Shown: one piece after another, positions 1-7,211 of the stretch
Layout: the number at the start of each line of letters is the position of its first letter
Numbering within the stretch: the first letter of the stretch is position 1
NCBI GenBank assembly: GCA_913776675.1
Contig: CAJYRE010000061.1
Span: 1 to 7,211 of the forward strand
Origin: Rhizobiaceae bacterium
Lineage (GTDB): Bacteria; Pseudomonadota; Alphaproteobacteria; Rhizobiales; Rhizobiaceae
Length of the DNA: 7,211 nt
Direction of reading: 5' to 3'
Made by a program: the position numbers and the translations under genes
Notes under the pieces: model-generated
What the model saw: the letters and a program-made list of their open reading frames with translations, nothing else
Told to the model about the DNA's origin: nothing
The model's database searches: none

Positions 1-1498
<1,498 letters not shown>

Positions 1499-1503
1499 GG
1501 GTT

Positions 1504-2412
1504 TTATGTGTCGGCAGCGATGAAATGATCGACACGCTCTCTGACGCTTGAGCGCAGAAAATCCATGACAGATCGAATGCGAGGGACTTGCAACATGTCC
1601 TGATGGCAGACAATCCAATAGTCTCGCTTCAGGATCAGTTCGGGCAGAACATTGCGCAATTCCGTATACTGCCGGGCAATAAACAGCGGCAGCACGCAGA
1701 GGCCAAGGCCATTCCGTGTTGCCGTCAATTGCGCAAAAATGCTGGAGCTTTGAAAACCGGGTCGGACTTTGCGGTGAATATCGCCCAGATAATCCAGCCC
1801 CGGTGCAAAAATCATATCCTGTATATAGCCAATGAAAAAATGCGCCAGCAACTCATTCGGGGTCTGAGGGGTGCCATGGCGCGCAAGATAATCATGCGAT
1901 GCATAGATTTGCAGTTGGTAATAGGTGAGGTGTTCGCAGTGATAGGGGCCAGCCTTGGGCGGGTCCAGCACCACAGCCAGATCGGCCTCTTTGCGTGACA
2001 AGGCCATGATTTGCTGGATGGTCACCAGTTCCAGCGTAATGGCCGGGTGAAGCGCAGAGAGCGTGGCCAGAATCGGCGCAAAAAAGAAATTCGAAAATCC
2101 TTCCGGTGCCGACATACGCACAATACCGCGCTGGGTGATGCCGCCGCCGGATAGTTCTTCCTGTAAGCGCGTTGCTTCCTGCTCCACTTTCTCCGCGGTT
2201 TCCACAAAGCGATGGCCCATGGGGGTCAGCACATAACCTCTTGGGTTGCGCTCAAACAGTTTGATCTTCAGGGAAAATTCCAGCCGATCTATGCGCCGGG
2301 AAACCGTTGCGTGGCTGGTGCGCAAATGCCGGGCCGCCGAGGAAAGCTGGCCGGAACGAGCCACAGCCAGAAAAAACTGCAGGTCGTCCCAGGTGAATTG
2401 CGCATTGGCCAT
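1504..2412 (-). CDS. LysR-family transcriptional regulator
   Basis: This is a DNA-binding regulator, probably of the divergent ABC transporter operon and of itself. The 302-residue product has the normal LysR length. An N-terminal winged helix-turn-helix (about residues 8-67) includes FLAVARSGQLSSAARHLRTS, SHATVSRRIDRLE and LFERNPRGYVLTPMG, the classic LysR signature. A linker helix follows (about 68-90), then a periplasmic-binding-protein-like effector domain (about 95-290) with EADLAVVLDPP (142-152) and GLGLCVLP (235-242). The start at 2412 is preferred because a GAGGT Shine-Dalgarno sequence (complement of 2418-2422) sits 5 bases upstream. An in-frame ATG at 2424 would add four residues, but its nearest AGGAG is about 18 bases away. 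It converges on glf (5 bases between stops) and diverges from the binding-protein gene across 178 bases. The effector cannot be told from the sequence; the transporter's ligand is the natural guess. Confidence 0.93.
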   Translation of the reverse strand: MANAQFTWDDLQFFLAVARSGQLSSAARHLRTSHATVSRRIDRLEFSLKIKLFERNPRGYVLTPMGHRFVETAEKVEQEATRLQEELSGGGITQRGIVRMSAPEGFSNFFFAPILATLSALHPAITLELVTIQQIMALSRKEADLAVVLDPPKAGPYHCEHLTYYQLQIYASHDYLARHGTPQTPNELLAHFFIGYIQDMIFAPGLDYLGDIHRKVRPGFQSSSIFAQLTATRNGLGLCVLPLFIARQYTELRNVLPELILKRDYWIVCHQDMLQVPRIRSVMDFLRSSVRERVDHFIAADT

Positions 2413-2417
2413 GTGCC

Positions 2418-2422
2418 ACCTC
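2418..2422 (-). promoter_or_regulatory. Ribosome binding site of the LysR gene
   Basis: The complement reads GAGGT (within AGGTGG), 5 bases upstream of the ATG at 2412. It decides between this start and the alternative ATG at 2424, which lacks a properly spaced Shine-Dalgarno sequence. Confidence 0.65.
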
Positions 2423-2424
2423 AT

Positions 2425-2442
2425 CTGTTCAAAAATGAACAG
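2425..2442. repeat. Perfect inverted repeat, probable operator
   Basis: CTGTTCA and TGAACAG form perfect 7-bp arms around a 4-base AAAA centre. The site lies 12 bases upstream of the LysR start codon, probably in the transcribed leader or overlapping the promoter of that gene, where a bound protein could block transcription. A further copy of the half-site, CTGTTT at 2446-2451, follows after 3 bases. The palindrome has the shape of a dimeric regulator's site, and LysR proteins commonly bind such repeats next to their own gene. The centre spacing does not strictly fit the common T-N11-A rule, so the binding protein is inferred. A transcript hairpin is also possible, but the arms are short and AT-rich. 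Confidence 0.6.
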
Positions 2443-2454
2443 CTCCTGTTTGGA

Positions 2455-2481
2455 ATTAGTCCTTTAGGAGAGTTGCGTCAA
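2455..2481 (-). promoter_or_regulatory. Candidate promoter of the LysR gene
   Basis: On the - strand TTGACG (complement of 2476-2481, 5 of 6 matches to the -35 consensus) is followed by a 15-base spacer and ACTAAT (complement of 2455-2460, 4 of 6 matches to the -10 consensus). The spacer is shorter than ideal. Transcription would begin near 2448, placing the inverted repeat at 2425-2442 just downstream, which fits autorepression. This is inference by eye only. Confidence 0.3.
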
Positions 2482-2501
2482 TCAAGAATATAAACGAGTA
2501 T
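2473..2501 (+). promoter_or_regulatory. Weak candidate promoter of the ABC transporter operon
   Basis: TTGCGT (2473-2478) and GAGTAT (2496-2501) are separated by 17 bases. Both hexamers match the sigma-70 consensus at only about half their positions, as would be expected for an activator-dependent promoter. The -35 overlaps that of the opposing LysR promoter candidate, an arrangement typical of divergent LysR-controlled pairs. It would give a 5' leader of roughly 80 bases. Confidence 0.22.
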
Positions 2502-2543
2502 CGCGCAGGATCAGTCATTTTGAGGAGGATGGCTGGTCAATTC

Positions 2544-2565
2544 TGAACAGGTTTACGTCTGTTTA
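2544..2565. repeat. Imperfect inverted repeat sharing the operator half-site
   Basis: TGAACAG (2544-2550) exactly repeats the right arm of the inverted repeat at 2425-2442. It is followed after 8 bases by CTGTTTA (2559-2565), which complements it with one mismatch. The element ends 11 bases before the Shine-Dalgarno sequence of the binding-protein gene. The same half-site in the same intergenic region suggests a second binding site for the same regulator, near or downstream of the transporter promoter. Spacing and orientation differ from the first repeat, so it may be bound more weakly or differently. Confidence 0.45.
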
Positions 2566-2576
2566 AGCATATCTCT

Positions 2577-2584
2577 GGGAGGAG
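2577..2584 (+). promoter_or_regulatory. Strong ribosome binding site of the binding-protein gene
   Basis: GGGAGGAG lies with its AGGAG core 6 bases upstream of the ATG at 2591. It is the strongest Shine-Dalgarno sequence in the window, as expected for a binding protein made in excess over the other transporter parts. Confidence 0.85.
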
Positions 2585-2590
2585 AAAATC

Positions 2591-3793
2591 ATGCGAAACA
2601 TGCTTTTGGCATCTGCCGCGATTTTTGTGGCGGGCACAGTGTCGGCTTTTGCCGCTGCATCCGACGGAAAAGTAAAGATCGGCATTCTCAACGACCAATC
2701 CGGTGTTTATGCCGATTTCGGTGGGAAATCTTCGGTTGAGGCCGCCAAAATGGCGGTGGAGGATTTTGGTGGCAAGGTGCTTGGCGTTCCGATCGAAATT
2801 GTCGATGCCGACCACCAGAACAAGCCTGATATTGCTTCCAACATCGCCCGCCAATGGTTTGACCGGGATCAGGTCGATGCCATCATGGAATTGACTACAT
2901 CGTCTGTGGCCCTTGCCGTGCAGGCGGTTGCCAAGGAAAAGAAGAAAATCGACATTGTCACCGGAGCCGCAACCACGGATTTGACTGGCAAGCAATGCAG
3001 CCCTTACGGCTTCCATTGGGCCTATGATACCCATGCGTTGGCTGTGGGCACCGGCGGTGCGCTGGTGAAAAAGGGCGGCGATCGCTGGTTCTTCCTCACC
3101 GCCGATTATGCCTTTGGCTATTCGCTGGAACAACAGACCACAGATTTCGTCAAGGCCAATGGTGGTAAGGTGGTTGGCTCGGTGCGCCATCCGCTGTCCA
3201 ACAGTGATTACTCATCCTTCCTGCTGCAAGCGCAGTCTTCGGGGGCCAAGGTGATTGGCCTTGCAAATGCCGGGGCGGATACGCAAAACGCCATCAAGCA
3301 GGCGTCCGAATTTGGCATTACCCAAGGTGGCCAGCGCCTCGCGGCCCTTCTGTTTACGTTGGCTGAGGTCAACGGCCTTGGCCTTCAGGCCGCACAAGGT
3401 CTGACATTGACCGAGGGCTTTTACTGGGACCGCGATGACGAAAGCCGCAAATTTGGCGAACGCTTCATGAAGCGTACCGGCAAGATGCCGAACATGATCC
3501 ACGCGGGCACCTATTCTGCCGTGTTGCAATATCTGAAGGCGGTGCAGAAAGCGGGCACGGACGATACTGAAGCTGTGGCCAAAGAGCTTCATAGCATGCC
3601 GGTGGATGATGTGTTTGGTCGCGGTGGCACAGTGGGTGCCAATGGCCGAATGATCCACGACATGTATCTGCTGGAGGTGAAAAAGCCTTCCGACAGCAAG
3701 AAGCCTTGGGATTATTACAATGTGCTGGCCACCATCCCCGGCAAGGAAGCCTATATTGACCCCGCCAAGAGCGGCTGCGACCTCGTGAAGTAA
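2591..3793 (+). CDS. Periplasmic substrate-binding protein of a LIV/HAAT-type ABC transporter
   Basis: This protein captures the ligand in the periplasm and delivers it to the LivHM-like permease. The 400-residue length is typical of type I binding proteins of the Peripla_BP_6 (LIV-binding) kind. Residues 1-23 form a signal peptide: MRN, a hydrophobic core (MLLASAAIFVAG), and an Ala-rich cleavage region after AFA or AAA. No lipobox cysteine is present, so it should be a free periplasmic protein. The first lobe opens with VKIGILNDQSGVYADFGG (28-45), followed by VDADHQNKPDIASNIARQW (71-89). The hinge and second lobe include FFLTADYAFG (167-176) and HAGTYSAVLQYLKAVQKAG (304-322). Only two cysteines remain (C136 and C396), which could pair. 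It is the first gene of the operon, with a strong Shine-Dalgarno site fixing the start. The substrate is unresolved: an amino acid is possible, but this family also binds aromatic acids, amides and other small carboxylates. Confidence 0.93.
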   Translation: MRNMLLASAAIFVAGTVSAFAAASDGKVKIGILNDQSGVYADFGGKSSVEAAKMAVEDFGGKVLGVPIEIVDADHQNKPDIASNIARQWFDRDQVDAIMELTTSSVALAVQAVAKEKKKIDIVTGAATTDLTGKQCSPYGFHWAYDTHALAVGTGGALVKKGGDRWFFLTADYAFGYSLEQQTTDFVKANGGKVVGSVRHPLSNSDYSSFLLQAQSSGAKVIGLANAGADTQNAIKQASEFGITQGGQRLAALLFTLAEVNGLGLQAAQGLTLTEGFYWDRDDESRKFGERFMKRTGKMPNMIHAGTYSAVLQYLKAVQKAGTDDTEAVAKELHSMPVDDVFGRGGTVGANGRMIHDMYLLEVKKPSDSKKPWDYYNVLATIPGKEAYIDPAKSGCDLVK

Positions 3794-3807
3794 ACGGACA
3801 GGACACG

Positions 3808-4596
3808 ATGATGAACGCATCCGTTGAACAGATGCAGCAGCCAGCGCCACGGGTGGTTTTATCCGCCCGCGGCCTGTGCCGCAATTTTGGGGGCTTTGCG
3901 GCGGTGCGCGATGTCAATCTTGATGTGCATCATGCCCGCGTGCACGCTCTCATTGGCCCGAATGGGGCAGGAAAAACCACGGTTTTTAATCTCTTGACCA
4001 AATTTCTCCAGCCAACATCCGGCACCATCACATTGATGGGAGAGGACATCACCCGCACCGTGCCTGATAAGGTGGCGCGGCTCGGTCTGGTGCGCTCATT
4101 TCAGATTTCGGCGGTGTTTGCACAAATGACTGCGCTGGATAATGTGCGCGTTGCCTTACAGAGAAAAAACAATCTGTCCTATCAGTTCTGGCGACGGCTC
4201 TCAGCACTCGATGCATTGAACAGCCATGCTGAAAACCTGCTGGCCTCGGTCGGTTTGAGCCGTGAGCGCAACACGCTGGCCTCCGATCTATCCTATGGCC
4301 GCAAGCGCGCATTGGAAATTGCCACCACGCTGGCGCTGGACCCCAAAGTGCTGCTGCTGGATGAGCCTTTAGCAGGTATGGGGCAGGAGGATATTGGCAT
4401 GATTGCCGATCTGATCCGCGAAGTGGCGGCAACCCGTGCTGTGTTGATGGTCGAGCATAATCTCTCTGTCGTGGCCGATCTTTGCCACCATGTCACGGTG
4501 CTGCAACGGGGCGAGATTCTTGCGGAAGGTGATTACGATACCGTCAGCCGCGATCCGCGTGTGAGAACGGCCTATATGGGCACGGAGGAACACTGA
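3808..4596 (+). CDS. ABC transporter ATP-binding protein, LivG-like
   Basis: This is one of the two cytoplasmic ATPases that power the importer. The 262-residue product has the LivG length. It shows the Walker A loop GPNGAGKTT (50-58), the Q-loop glutamine in RSFQ (Q99), the signature LSYGRKR (161-167) in place of LSGGQ, Walker B VLLLDEP (181-187), the D-loop region LAGMGQED (188-195), and the switch histidine in VEHN (H217). The tyrosine in the signature is usual for LivG-type proteins. The C-terminus (ILAEGDYDTVSRDPRVRTAYMG) is the standard LivG ending. It starts 14 bases after the binding-protein gene. AGGA at 3800-3803 lies 4 bases from ATG 3808 but 7 bases from ATG 3811, so translation may really begin at the second ATG; the difference is one residue. 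The best general label is livG-like, without implying leucine transport. Confidence 0.93.
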   Translation: MMNASVEQMQQPAPRVVLSARGLCRNFGGFAAVRDVNLDVHHARVHALIGPNGAGKTTVFNLLTKFLQPTSGTITLMGEDITRTVPDKVARLGLVRSFQISAVFAQMTALDNVRVALQRKNNLSYQFWRRLSALDALNSHAENLLASVGLSRERNTLASDLSYGRKRALEIATTLALDPKVLLLDEPLAGMGQEDIGMIADLIREVAATRAVLMVEHNLSVVADLCHHVTVLQRGEILAEGDYDTVSRDPRVRTAYMGTEEH

Positions 4597-4597
4597 C

Positions 4598-5299
4598 ATG
4601 GCGGCGCTTTTGGACATCAAAGGGCTTAATGCGTGGTATGGCGAAAGCCATGTGCTGCATGGCGTGGATATGACCATTGCGGAAGGCGAAATGGTCACCA
4701 TTCTGGGCCGCAACGGGGTGGGCAAAACCACAACCTTGCGCACCATCACCGGCATTTTGCGCAAGCGCCGCGGCGAAATCCGCCTCAATGGCCGCGATAT
4801 GATGCAGGTGCCGCTGCACCGTACCGCCCATTACGGCATTGGCTATGTGCCGGAAGAGCGCGGCATTTTTGCCTCGCTGAATGTGCTGGAAAATCTGATG
4901 CTACCGCCCGCCGTCGGGGAAGGGGGTATGTCAGTGGATGAGATTTTTGAGCTGTTTCCCAATCTGCATGAGCGCCGCCACAGCTCCGGTACGCGGCTTT
5001 CCGGCGGAGAGCAGCAGATGTTGGCCATGGCGCGCATCCTGCGCACCGGCGTCAAGCTGCTGTTGTTGGATGAGCCGACCGAGGGGCTGGCTCCGGTGAT
5101 TGTGCAACGGATTGGCGAAGTACTGCGCACGCTGAAAAAGCGCGGCATGACAGTGCTGCTGGTGGAGCAGAATTTCCGTTTTGCAGCCAAAGTGGCAGAC
5201 CGTTTTTATCTGATGGACCATGGAGCGGTTGTCTCGGAATTTCCGGTCAGCGCTTTGCCAGAGCGCATGGAAACGCTTCACACGGTTTTGGGGGTCTAG
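4598..5299 (+). CDS. ABC transporter ATP-binding protein, LivF-like
   Basis: This is the second ATPase, expected to pair with the LivG-like subunit. The 233-residue length is typical of LivF. It shows Walker A GRNGVGKTT (37-45), the Q-loop region IGYVPEERGIF (81-91) with the PEER motif characteristic of LivF, the canonical signature LSGGEQQ (134-140), Walker B LLLLDEPTEGLAP (154-166), and VEQN (189-192), where glutamine replaces the switch histidine as is common in LivF proteins. It starts 1 base after the stop of the LivG-like gene. Its Shine-Dalgarno sequence GGAGGA (4584-4589) lies inside the end of that gene, 8 bases from the ATG, so the two are probably translationally coupled. The gene is intact. 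Confidence 0.94.
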   Translation: MAALLDIKGLNAWYGESHVLHGVDMTIAEGEMVTILGRNGVGKTTTLRTITGILRKRRGEIRLNGRDMMQVPLHRTAHYGIGYVPEERGIFASLNVLENLMLPPAVGEGGMSVDEIFELFPNLHERRHSSGTRLSGGEQQMLAMARILRTGVKLLLLDEPTEGLAPVIVQRIGEVLRTLKKRGMTVLLVEQNFRFAAKVADRFYLMDHGAVVSEFPVSALPERMETLHTVLGV

Positions 5300-5302
5300 G
5301 CC

Positions 5303-6190
5303 ATGACAATGATATTTGGCATTCCCCTCCAGGCGCTGCTCGGCCAATTGCTGGTGGGGTTGATCAACGGCTCGTTTTACGCCCTGCTGTCTCTGGGCCT
5401 TGCGATTATCTTCGGTCTGCTGCGGATCATCAATTTTGCTCACGGCGCGCAATATATGCTGGGGGCCTTTACGGCCTATCTGCTGCTGACCTTTGCGGGC
5501 ATTGGCTACTGGCCAGCGCTGATCATAGCGCCGCTGATTGTGGGACTGTTGGGCGCTTTGATTGAGCGTCTGTTTCTGCGCAGACTCTATGATCTTGATC
5601 CGCTCTATGGCCTGCTGTTCACCTTCGGCTTGGCGCTGACATTGGAAGGCACATTTCGCTATCTGTACGGCGCGTCGGGCCAGCCCTATGCGACGCCAGC
5701 CGCCTTGATGGGCGGCACCAATCTCGGCTTCATGTTCCTGCCCATTTATCGCGGCTGGGTGGTCATTGCATCACTTGTTGTCTGTCTGACGACGTGGTTT
5801 TTGATTGAGCGCACCAAGCTTGGCTCTTACTTACGCGCCGCCACCGAAAACAGCACGCTGGTGCAGGTGTTCGGCGTCAACGTGCCGCTGTTGTTGACCT
5901 TTACCTATGGGCTAAGCGTCGCGCTTGCGGCTTTTGCAGGCGTTCTCGCAGCCCCCATCTATCAGGTGTCGCCGCTGATGGGCTCCAACACCATTATTGT
6001 CGTCTTTGCCGTGGTTGTGGTTGGCGGCATGGGGTCGATCATGGGCGCGATTGTCACGGGCTATATGCTGGGCATCGCCGAAGGGCTGACCAAGGTGTTT
6101 TACCCCGAAGCTTCCAGCATCGTTATCTTTGTCATCATGGCCATTGTTTTGCTCATCAGGCCCGCAGGCCTGTTCGGACGGGAGAGCTGA
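5303..6190 (+). CDS. ABC transporter permease, LivH-like
   Basis: This inner-membrane subunit forms the transport channel together with the LivM-like protein. The 295-residue product is strongly hydrophobic, with about eight membrane segments (roughly 9-26, 27-42, 48-66, 70-90, 100-118, 150-168, 196-220 and 228-286, the last range holding more than one). Family landmarks are INGSFYALLSLGLAIIFG (21-38), INFAHGAQYMLGAF (43-56), GALIERLFLRRLY (84-96), LRAATEN (177-183) followed by GVNV (191-194), VVVVGGMGSIMGA (237-249) and the C-terminal IRPAGLFGR. The loop around LRAATEN is where LivH-type permeases contact the ATPases. It starts 3 bases after the LivF-like gene. Only a weak G-rich sequence precedes the ATG, so expression probably depends on coupling. 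An ATG at 5309 is an alternative start two codons later. Confidence 0.93.
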   Translation: MTMIFGIPLQALLGQLLVGLINGSFYALLSLGLAIIFGLLRIINFAHGAQYMLGAFTAYLLLTFAGIGYWPALIIAPLIVGLLGALIERLFLRRLYDLDPLYGLLFTFGLALTLEGTFRYLYGASGQPYATPAALMGGTNLGFMFLPIYRGWVVIASLVVCLTTWFLIERTKLGSYLRAATENSTLVQVFGVNVPLLLTFTYGLSVALAAFAGVLAAPIYQVSPLMGSNTIIVVFAVVVVGGMGSIMGAIVTGYMLGIAEGLTKVFYPEASSIVIFVIMAIVLLIRPAGLFGRES

Positions 6191-6191
6191 T

Positions 6192-7193
6192 ATGTCTGTT
6201 GATGTTTCTGCAAAAACGGGCGTCACGTCACCCACCACCGCAATAAACACCCCTGTTGTCAGAATTGCGCTTGTGGTGATGGGGTTGGTTCTGTTGGCTG
6301 CTGCGCCGTTCTTTGTCTATCCGATTTTTCTGATGAAGGTGTTGTGCTTTGGCCTGTTTGCAGCCGCCTTCAATGTGCTGTTGGGCTATACCGGGCTATT
6401 GTCCTTCGGCCATGCGACGTTTTTTGGTGGGGCGGCCTATTTCACCGCCTATGTGGTGAAAGAATGGGGCTTTCCGCCCGAGCTTGGCCTGCTGGTCGGC
6501 GTCGTCGGTGCGGCTCTTCTGGGCCTTGTCATGGGTGTTCTGGCCATTCGCCGTCAGGGCATCTATTTTTCCATGATCACGCTGGCACTGTCGCAGATGT
6601 TTTTCTTTTTCTGCTTGCAGGCCAAATTCACCCAGGGCGAAGATGGTATTCAATCCGTTCCACGCGGCCACTTGCTGGGGATGATTGATCTGAACCAGCC
6701 GCTGGCCATGTATTACACCGTTACAGCCATTGTGCTGCTGGGTTTGATAGCCATCTGGCGCTTCGTGCATTCGCCGTTCGGCATGATCCTGAAATCCATC
6801 CGTGAAAATGAAACCCGTGCCCTGTCGCTGGGCTATTCGGTTGCGCGCTACAAGCTGGGTGCCTTTGTGTTTTCGGCAGCGCTGGCAGGTCTCGCGGGTG
6901 GGCTGAAAGCATTGGTGTTTCAGTTTGCCACGCTCACCGATGTGGCGTGGCAGATGTCGGGCGAGGTCATCTTGATGACCCTGCTGGGCGGCATTGGTAC
7001 CATGCTGGGGCCTGTGTTTGGGGCGGGGATTATTGTCACGCTTGGCAATTATCTGGCCACCACGGGCTTTCCCGTCACCATCATCACCGGGGTTGTCTTC
7101 ATGCTCTGCGTGCTGGTGTTTCGGCGCGGCATTGTCGGCGAGATCAATGCCTCGTGGATTGGTCGTAAACTGGGTTTCAACCAAAACCGTTGA
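6192..7193 (+). CDS. ABC transporter permease, LivM-like
   Basis: This is the second membrane subunit of the channel. The 333-residue product has the LivM length. A polar N-terminal tail of about 22 residues is followed by many hydrophobic segments. Family landmarks are GYTGLLSFGHATFFGGAAYF (65-84), RRQGIYFSMITLALSQM (120-136), SPFGMILKSIRENETRALSLG (194-214; ATPase-contact loop), the small-residue helix FSAALAGLAGGL (227-238), LLGGIGTMLGPVFGA (264-278) and RRGIVG (311-316). The ATG at 6192 is 1 base after the stop of the LivH-like gene, with GGGAG (6180-6184) 7 bases upstream. A longer in-frame start at 6129 would overlap the LivH-like gene by about 60 bases and lacks a ribosome site, so it was not used. 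It is the last transporter gene in the window. The 18 bases after it show no terminator, so the operon may continue beyond the right edge. Confidence 0.94.
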   Translation: MSVDVSAKTGVTSPTTAINTPVVRIALVVMGLVLLAAAPFFVYPIFLMKVLCFGLFAAAFNVLLGYTGLLSFGHATFFGGAAYFTAYVVKEWGFPPELGLLVGVVGAALLGLVMGVLAIRRQGIYFSMITLALSQMFFFFCLQAKFTQGEDGIQSVPRGHLLGMIDLNQPLAMYYTVTAIVLLGLIAIWRFVHSPFGMILKSIRENETRALSLGYSVARYKLGAFVFSAALAGLAGGLKALVFQFATLTDVAWQMSGEVILMTLLGGIGTMLGPVFGAGIIVTLGNYLATTGFPVTIITGVVFMLCVLVFRRGIVGEINASWIGRKLGFNQNR

Positions 7194-7211
7194 TGCGCTG
7201 CTATCTCGCGG

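Noticed and set aside
2460..2469. Short palindrome TCCT-TT-AGGA in the intergenic region
   Set aside because: The arms are only 4 bp, unrelated to the repeated half-site, and of a size expected by chance.
2529..2546. Five-codon leader ORF (ATG GCT GGT CAA TTC TGA) preceded by GAGGAGG
   Set aside because: The Shine-Dalgarno-like sequence abuts the ATG with no spacing, the peptide has no run of regulatory codons, and no attenuator hairpins follow it.
4288..4308. Non-canonical ABC signature (LSYGRKR) as a possible defect in the LivG-like ATPase
   Set aside because: Tyrosine at this position is common in LivG-type proteins, and all other nucleotide-binding motifs are intact, so this is family variation and not decay.
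6129..6191. N-terminal extension of the LivM-like protein
   Set aside because: It overlaps the conserved C-terminal coding part of the LivH-like gene. The ATG at 6192 has a well-placed GGGAG and follows the upstream stop by one base.
6396..7184. Long open frame on the - strand opposite the LivM-like gene
   Set aside because: The product is a low-complexity His/Gln/Asp/Arg-rich string, as expected from the reverse complement of a hydrophobic permease gene. No domain or ribosome site supports it.

Overview
The window looks like ordinary chromosomal DNA from an alphaproteobacterium, most likely a Rhizobiales/Rhizobiaceae-type organism. That placement is inferred from the style of the proteins (a LIV-type ABC transporter with an adjacent LysR regulator, and a UDP-galactopyranose mutase beside a polysaccharide-type gene), moderately high GC and densely packed genes. 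No marker gene fixes the taxon. I see no tRNA, rRNA, CRISPR array, insertion sequence, prophage gene or integration site.

Left part (1-1498, + strand): the C-terminal end of a gene that enters from the left edge, possibly a glycosyltransferase. It is followed after 2 bases by a complete UDP-galactopyranose mutase gene (glf). Glf makes UDP-galactofuranose, the donor for galactofuranose in surface polysaccharides, so this is the tail of a cell-surface carbohydrate operon. It converges on the next gene with only 5 bases between the stop codons.

Middle (1504-2590): a LysR-type regulator on the - strand, then a 178-base divergent intergenic region (2413-2590). This region carries a perfect 7-bp inverted repeat (2425-2442), a second imperfect inverted repeat built from the same half-site (2544-2565), and weak candidate promoters facing both ways. 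It is the likely control region for both the regulator and the transporter.

Right part (2591-7193, + strand): a complete five-gene ABC importer of the branched-chain amino acid/hydrophobic amino acid (LIV/HAAT) type, in the order periplasmic binding protein, LivG-like ATPase, LivF-like ATPase, LivH-like permease, LivM-like permease. Gaps of 14, 1, 3 and 1 bases indicate one operon. The binding protein captures the ligand in the periplasm, the LivH/LivM pair forms the channel, and the LivG/LivF pair drives transport by ATP hydrolysis. The divergent LysR protein is the natural candidate regulator, possibly with the transported compound as co-inducer. The substrate cannot be read from the sequence; it may be an amino acid or another small carboxylate or amide.

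I found no convincing undescribed biological system. The most informative non-coding signal is the set of repeated CTGTTC/GAACAG half-sites in the divergent intergenic region.
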